Below, piece by piece: positions 62,101 through 64,000 of a stretch of DNA of 64,000 nt; position 1 is the first letter of the stretch, and each line of letters starts with the position of its first letter. A model generated the notes under the pieces. It made no database searches and was not told the DNA's origin. It saw nothing but the letters and a program-made list of their open reading frames with translations. A program made the translations under genes and the position numbers. The DNA comes from Zonotrichia leucophrys gambelii (taxonomy: Eukaryota > Chordata > Aves > Passeriformes > Passerellidae): assembly GCF_028769735.1 (NCBI RefSeq), contig NC_088188.1, forward strand, positions 3,495,001 through 3,559,000, read 5' to 3'.

Positions 62101-64000
62101 GTCACAGGACACCTTTGCTTGTTTAAAATAACTTGGACAGTGAATACTGCAGTTACTTTAAATTAACTAAGACAATTTTAAATAGAACTTGCTCCATGGT
62201 ACTCAAAGGCTTTCACCCATGCATTTCTTCCCATATTCTCCTGATTTTAATTGACACATAGCTGAAATAATTACTTCAAGACTTCCCTGGTTCTAATCCA
62301 GTATTGATATCCCCCAGAGCTCTTCCATTTATCTAAAGGGCTCTGGAACAAGACTCCAGCTCCCTTTCCATTCATTCCTGTTTGAATATTGGCTATAATG
62401 TGTTACATGTTGTAATAACAACTCCTTTTTCCCAGAGTCCTGGCTGTACTTATTGTTCCCAACTGTCCTTATTGGCTGAAACATCCTGGAGCAACCCTTC
62501 AAACACCATTAATGCTGGAGATTCCTCCTCAGCCTTTGCCTCTGTTGTCCTCTGTGTGCCTATTTCCAAGGTGTGCAGTTCTGACTTAGACAGCATGGAA
62601 TTCATGGCTTGGCTTTGCTCCCTGGAGGTGCAACTGCTTTCAATGGGGCTGCTCATGTTGGGAAATTAAACACAGGCATTGAATTAATTTCATTGGCATC
62701 TCTGTCTGGAAGAGAAACTACATCACCACTGAAATTTCAATGCAGTATTCTTCAAATGTGCACGTTCTAAAGCTTATTTTAATTTTATGCATCCCCACAG
62801 GATGTGAATTGGGTTTTTCCTCATTTTTCATGCAAAATCCAAACACAAATAGGGGCCCAGCCCCTCATGAGTAGCAATCTCCCTGCTCACTACAGTGCAG
62901 AACCAGCCACGATCCCTTGTGCCACACACAATGGCAGGATGATGCATCCTGTGGCAAAAAAAAACCCCCAAAAAACAAGGTGACGTAGACACAAAGGCCA
63001 CAGTAAATTGACCCCTTCATATGACTGCTCTTATTTCAGCCCTCCTTGGTCTCATATTGAATCAGGCATTTTATTTCCCCAGCCTGGTGCCATTCAGACC
63101 CTTTCTGGCATCTTTTCCACTCTAACCCTCAACAGCAGCATTTCCCTGTCTCCCACAGGTGCTGTGGAGCCCCTGCCCTGCTGCTGACACAGCCTCACCC
63201 ATCCCACAGTGCAGCACTCACTGCACCTCTCTTGCTCCAGGTGCTGAGCAAGGATGACTCTTTTTCCACCCTATCCTTCTAGAACCCCTAAAGAGCCTTG
63301 CCCAACAGCACACCAAGGCTGCTGCAGCTCCTTGCAGGAATTCATTAGAGAATAAATCCAACTGCATTGCAGGAATGATGGTTTTCCAGCTCAGAACATG
63401 CTTGCTCAGCATGAGAGCCCACCCTGACAAACCATGACAGTGCTGGTCTGCTCCTACAGCAGCCTCCAAACCCAGGTGTGACCCCACTTGCTCCTTTTCC
63501 TAATTGTCCCACTGTCCCACTGGCTTTCTAGAGTGGACTGACACCTTCAACCTGGAGATGCAGTGCAGAAAACACTGTTAGTGGAAGAAAAAAACATCCA
63601 GATATTTGAATCCTCAGAAAACTGCACAAGGCAGTGGCTGAGCAGTTACCAACAGTGATAATAAACAGCAAAATGACCCCAAAGTCATACATTTGCATGC
63701 TGAGAAGGATGCAGGGCCTCCATGGACTGCAGCTTGTTCTCTAAGACAAGCACTTTTTCCTGCAATCTTTGGATTTCCTGTTTGCTGTGGGCTTCTGTTT
63801 TCTGTAATGTTTCATAGTCCAACATCTTCTTTTCAGCCAAAGATATCTGCTCTTTCAAGAAAGCTATTGCTTCTGTCTGATCTGTGTATTCACCATGAAG
63901 TTTCTCCAGTTCATGCACCCTCAGCTCAGCATCTCGACACTTGTCCTTCACATCCTGGAGCTCGAGAAGGTGCTGACTGCTTTTGGTTTCCAGTTGCATT
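53107..64000 (-). CDS. CLIP2: CLIP2 (CLIP-115), C-terminal exons, 5'-partial in window
   Basis: Exons on the - strand: 64000-63691 (continues right), 61217-61160, 59856-59773, 59386-59230, 58198-58039, 54673-54488, 53746-53684, and a likely last exon 53118-53107. Phases join without error. The peptide order MQLETKSSQH, RDAELRVHELEKL, KEQISLAEKKMLDYE, KTHDASGQLVLISQELL, ANRHSPGPERDLSREVHKAE and NSGSANGIHQQDK is the C-terminal coiled coil of CLIP2. CLIP2 is a cytoplasmic linker that binds growing microtubule ends through N-terminal CAP-Gly domains, which lie outside this window. The last exon would end the protein with EKL rather than the mammalian DKH; it has a good pyrimidine tract and AG but is short, so this end is less sure. 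Confidence 0.92.
53149..53254. repeat. 20-22-base minisatellite in CLIP2 last intron
   Basis: Five tandem units built on GCACAGAGG followed by a T-rich stretch and GAAA, with unit length 20-22 bases. Confidence 0.85.
53866..54230. mobile_element. third LTR of the RBBP6-region family, in CLIP2 intron
   Basis: The order of an AT-rich block (TATACTAAAG), TTGGCC, GTGGAACAATCACC, CTCCAAACACATTCC and TCTGAGGCTTCTCAGCTTCC follows 46878-47252. The left end is diverged and the limits are approximate. Confidence 0.5.
54700..55230 (-). mobile_element. probable LTR fragment in CLIP2 intron
   Basis: On the - strand, AATAAACTGCATTTTGGAGA near 54750 looks like an LTR polyadenylation region, with AT-rich upstream sequence. 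Ends and target duplication were not resolved. Confidence 0.35.
55231..56860. other. CLIP2 intron, partly LTR-like
   Basis: No exon seen. About 56240-56560 (ending GTCTCTGAGGCCTGCCTCTT) looks LTR-derived. A short repeat TTCTTCTCCATGC is duplicated at about 55828-55854. Confidence 0.35.
56980..57174 (+). repeat. CR1 LINE 3' tail in CLIP2 intron
   Basis: Reads GGTGCTGGCACTGCCCAGGC through CTTTCCAACTGGGATATTCTGTGAT, the typical CR1 end including the terminal ATTCTGTG. Confidence 0.75.
57541..57670. repeat. AT-rich tandem repeat (AACTAATAAAACAAAA-like)
   Basis: At least six imperfect units of ACTAATAAAACAAAA. A further duplicate pair of about 65 bases (GTAATTAAAAAATAGTTA) follows at about 57799-57906. 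All lie in a CLIP2 intron. Confidence 0.8.
58230..58800. mobile_element. probable ERVL-type LTR in CLIP2 intron
   Basis: AT-rich sequence with TTGCATATTCATACATGGTT and CCTTCATCTTGTTAATCATG, recalling passerine ERVL LTRs. Boundaries are approximate and the family call is from memory of style, not a match. Confidence 0.35.
60395..60535 (-). repeat. CR1-like fragment in CLIP2 intron
   Basis: AAAGATCATCTTGTTCCACA, then ACCTTCCACCATCCCAGGCT, CCAACCTGTCCCTGGGCACT and GCAGGGATGGG, a common avian CR1 region. Confidence 0.65.
61218..63690. other. CLIP2 intron
   Basis: Intron of about 2.5 kb between the exons ending SQHAN and beginning MIETN. AT-rich in part; no exon, gene or clear repeat family recognised. 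Confidence 0.5.

Overview
This is a 64 kb piece of a bird nuclear genome, most likely a songbird. The clues are a vertebrate exon-intron layout with short introns, CR1 LINE tails, avian-type endogenous retrovirus (ERV) LTRs, and a clearly avian CLIP2 gene. Nothing prokaryotic is present. A 100-base run of N (40490-40589) marks an assembly gap.

Left two thirds (1-41410): a multicopy family of coiled-coil genes whose C-terminal half matches the DUF4795 region of glutamine-rich protein 2 (QRICH2, a sperm-flagellum protein; C16orf96 is the other human relative). I resolve six copies by hand-tracing splice sites. A (180-3170, + strand, 5' end outside the window), B (6028-10953, +) and C (16236-21852, +) run rightward. 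D (29427-24124), E (37204-32166) and F (40469-39037, 5' part lost in the gap) run leftward on the - strand. C and D meet tail to tail around a 920-base spacer, so the whole block is a palindrome-like inverted duplication of a tandem array. C, D and E give uninterrupted coding sequences of 637, 640 and 580 aa. B has a deleted exon, a broken splice donor and an early stop. Between units lie CR1 tails, two solo LTRs with target-site duplications and intact empty sites in paralogous spacers, and a decayed ERV pol region. About 200 bases upstream of the ATG of B, C, D and E is an X-box-like RFX site (perfect inverted repeat in D and E), which fits a cilium/flagellum role.

Middle (42080-46579, - strand): a complete seven-exon gene for a 216-aa RBBP6-like protein. 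It keeps the ubiquitin-like DWNN domain and the following linker but lacks the zinc knuckle, RING finger and Gly-Gly of RBBP6. Two LTRs of one family flank its first exon.

Right (48987-64000, - strand): the 3' part of CLIP2 (CLIP-115), eight exons coding for the C-terminal coiled coil, with a long putative 3' UTR. The gene continues beyond the right edge. Its introns and 3' UTR carry LTR pieces, CR1 tails and two minisatellites.

The most interesting structure is the palindromic, rapidly diversifying QRICH2-like array with shared X-boxes. The exon models are manual and have not been checked against transcripts or databases.
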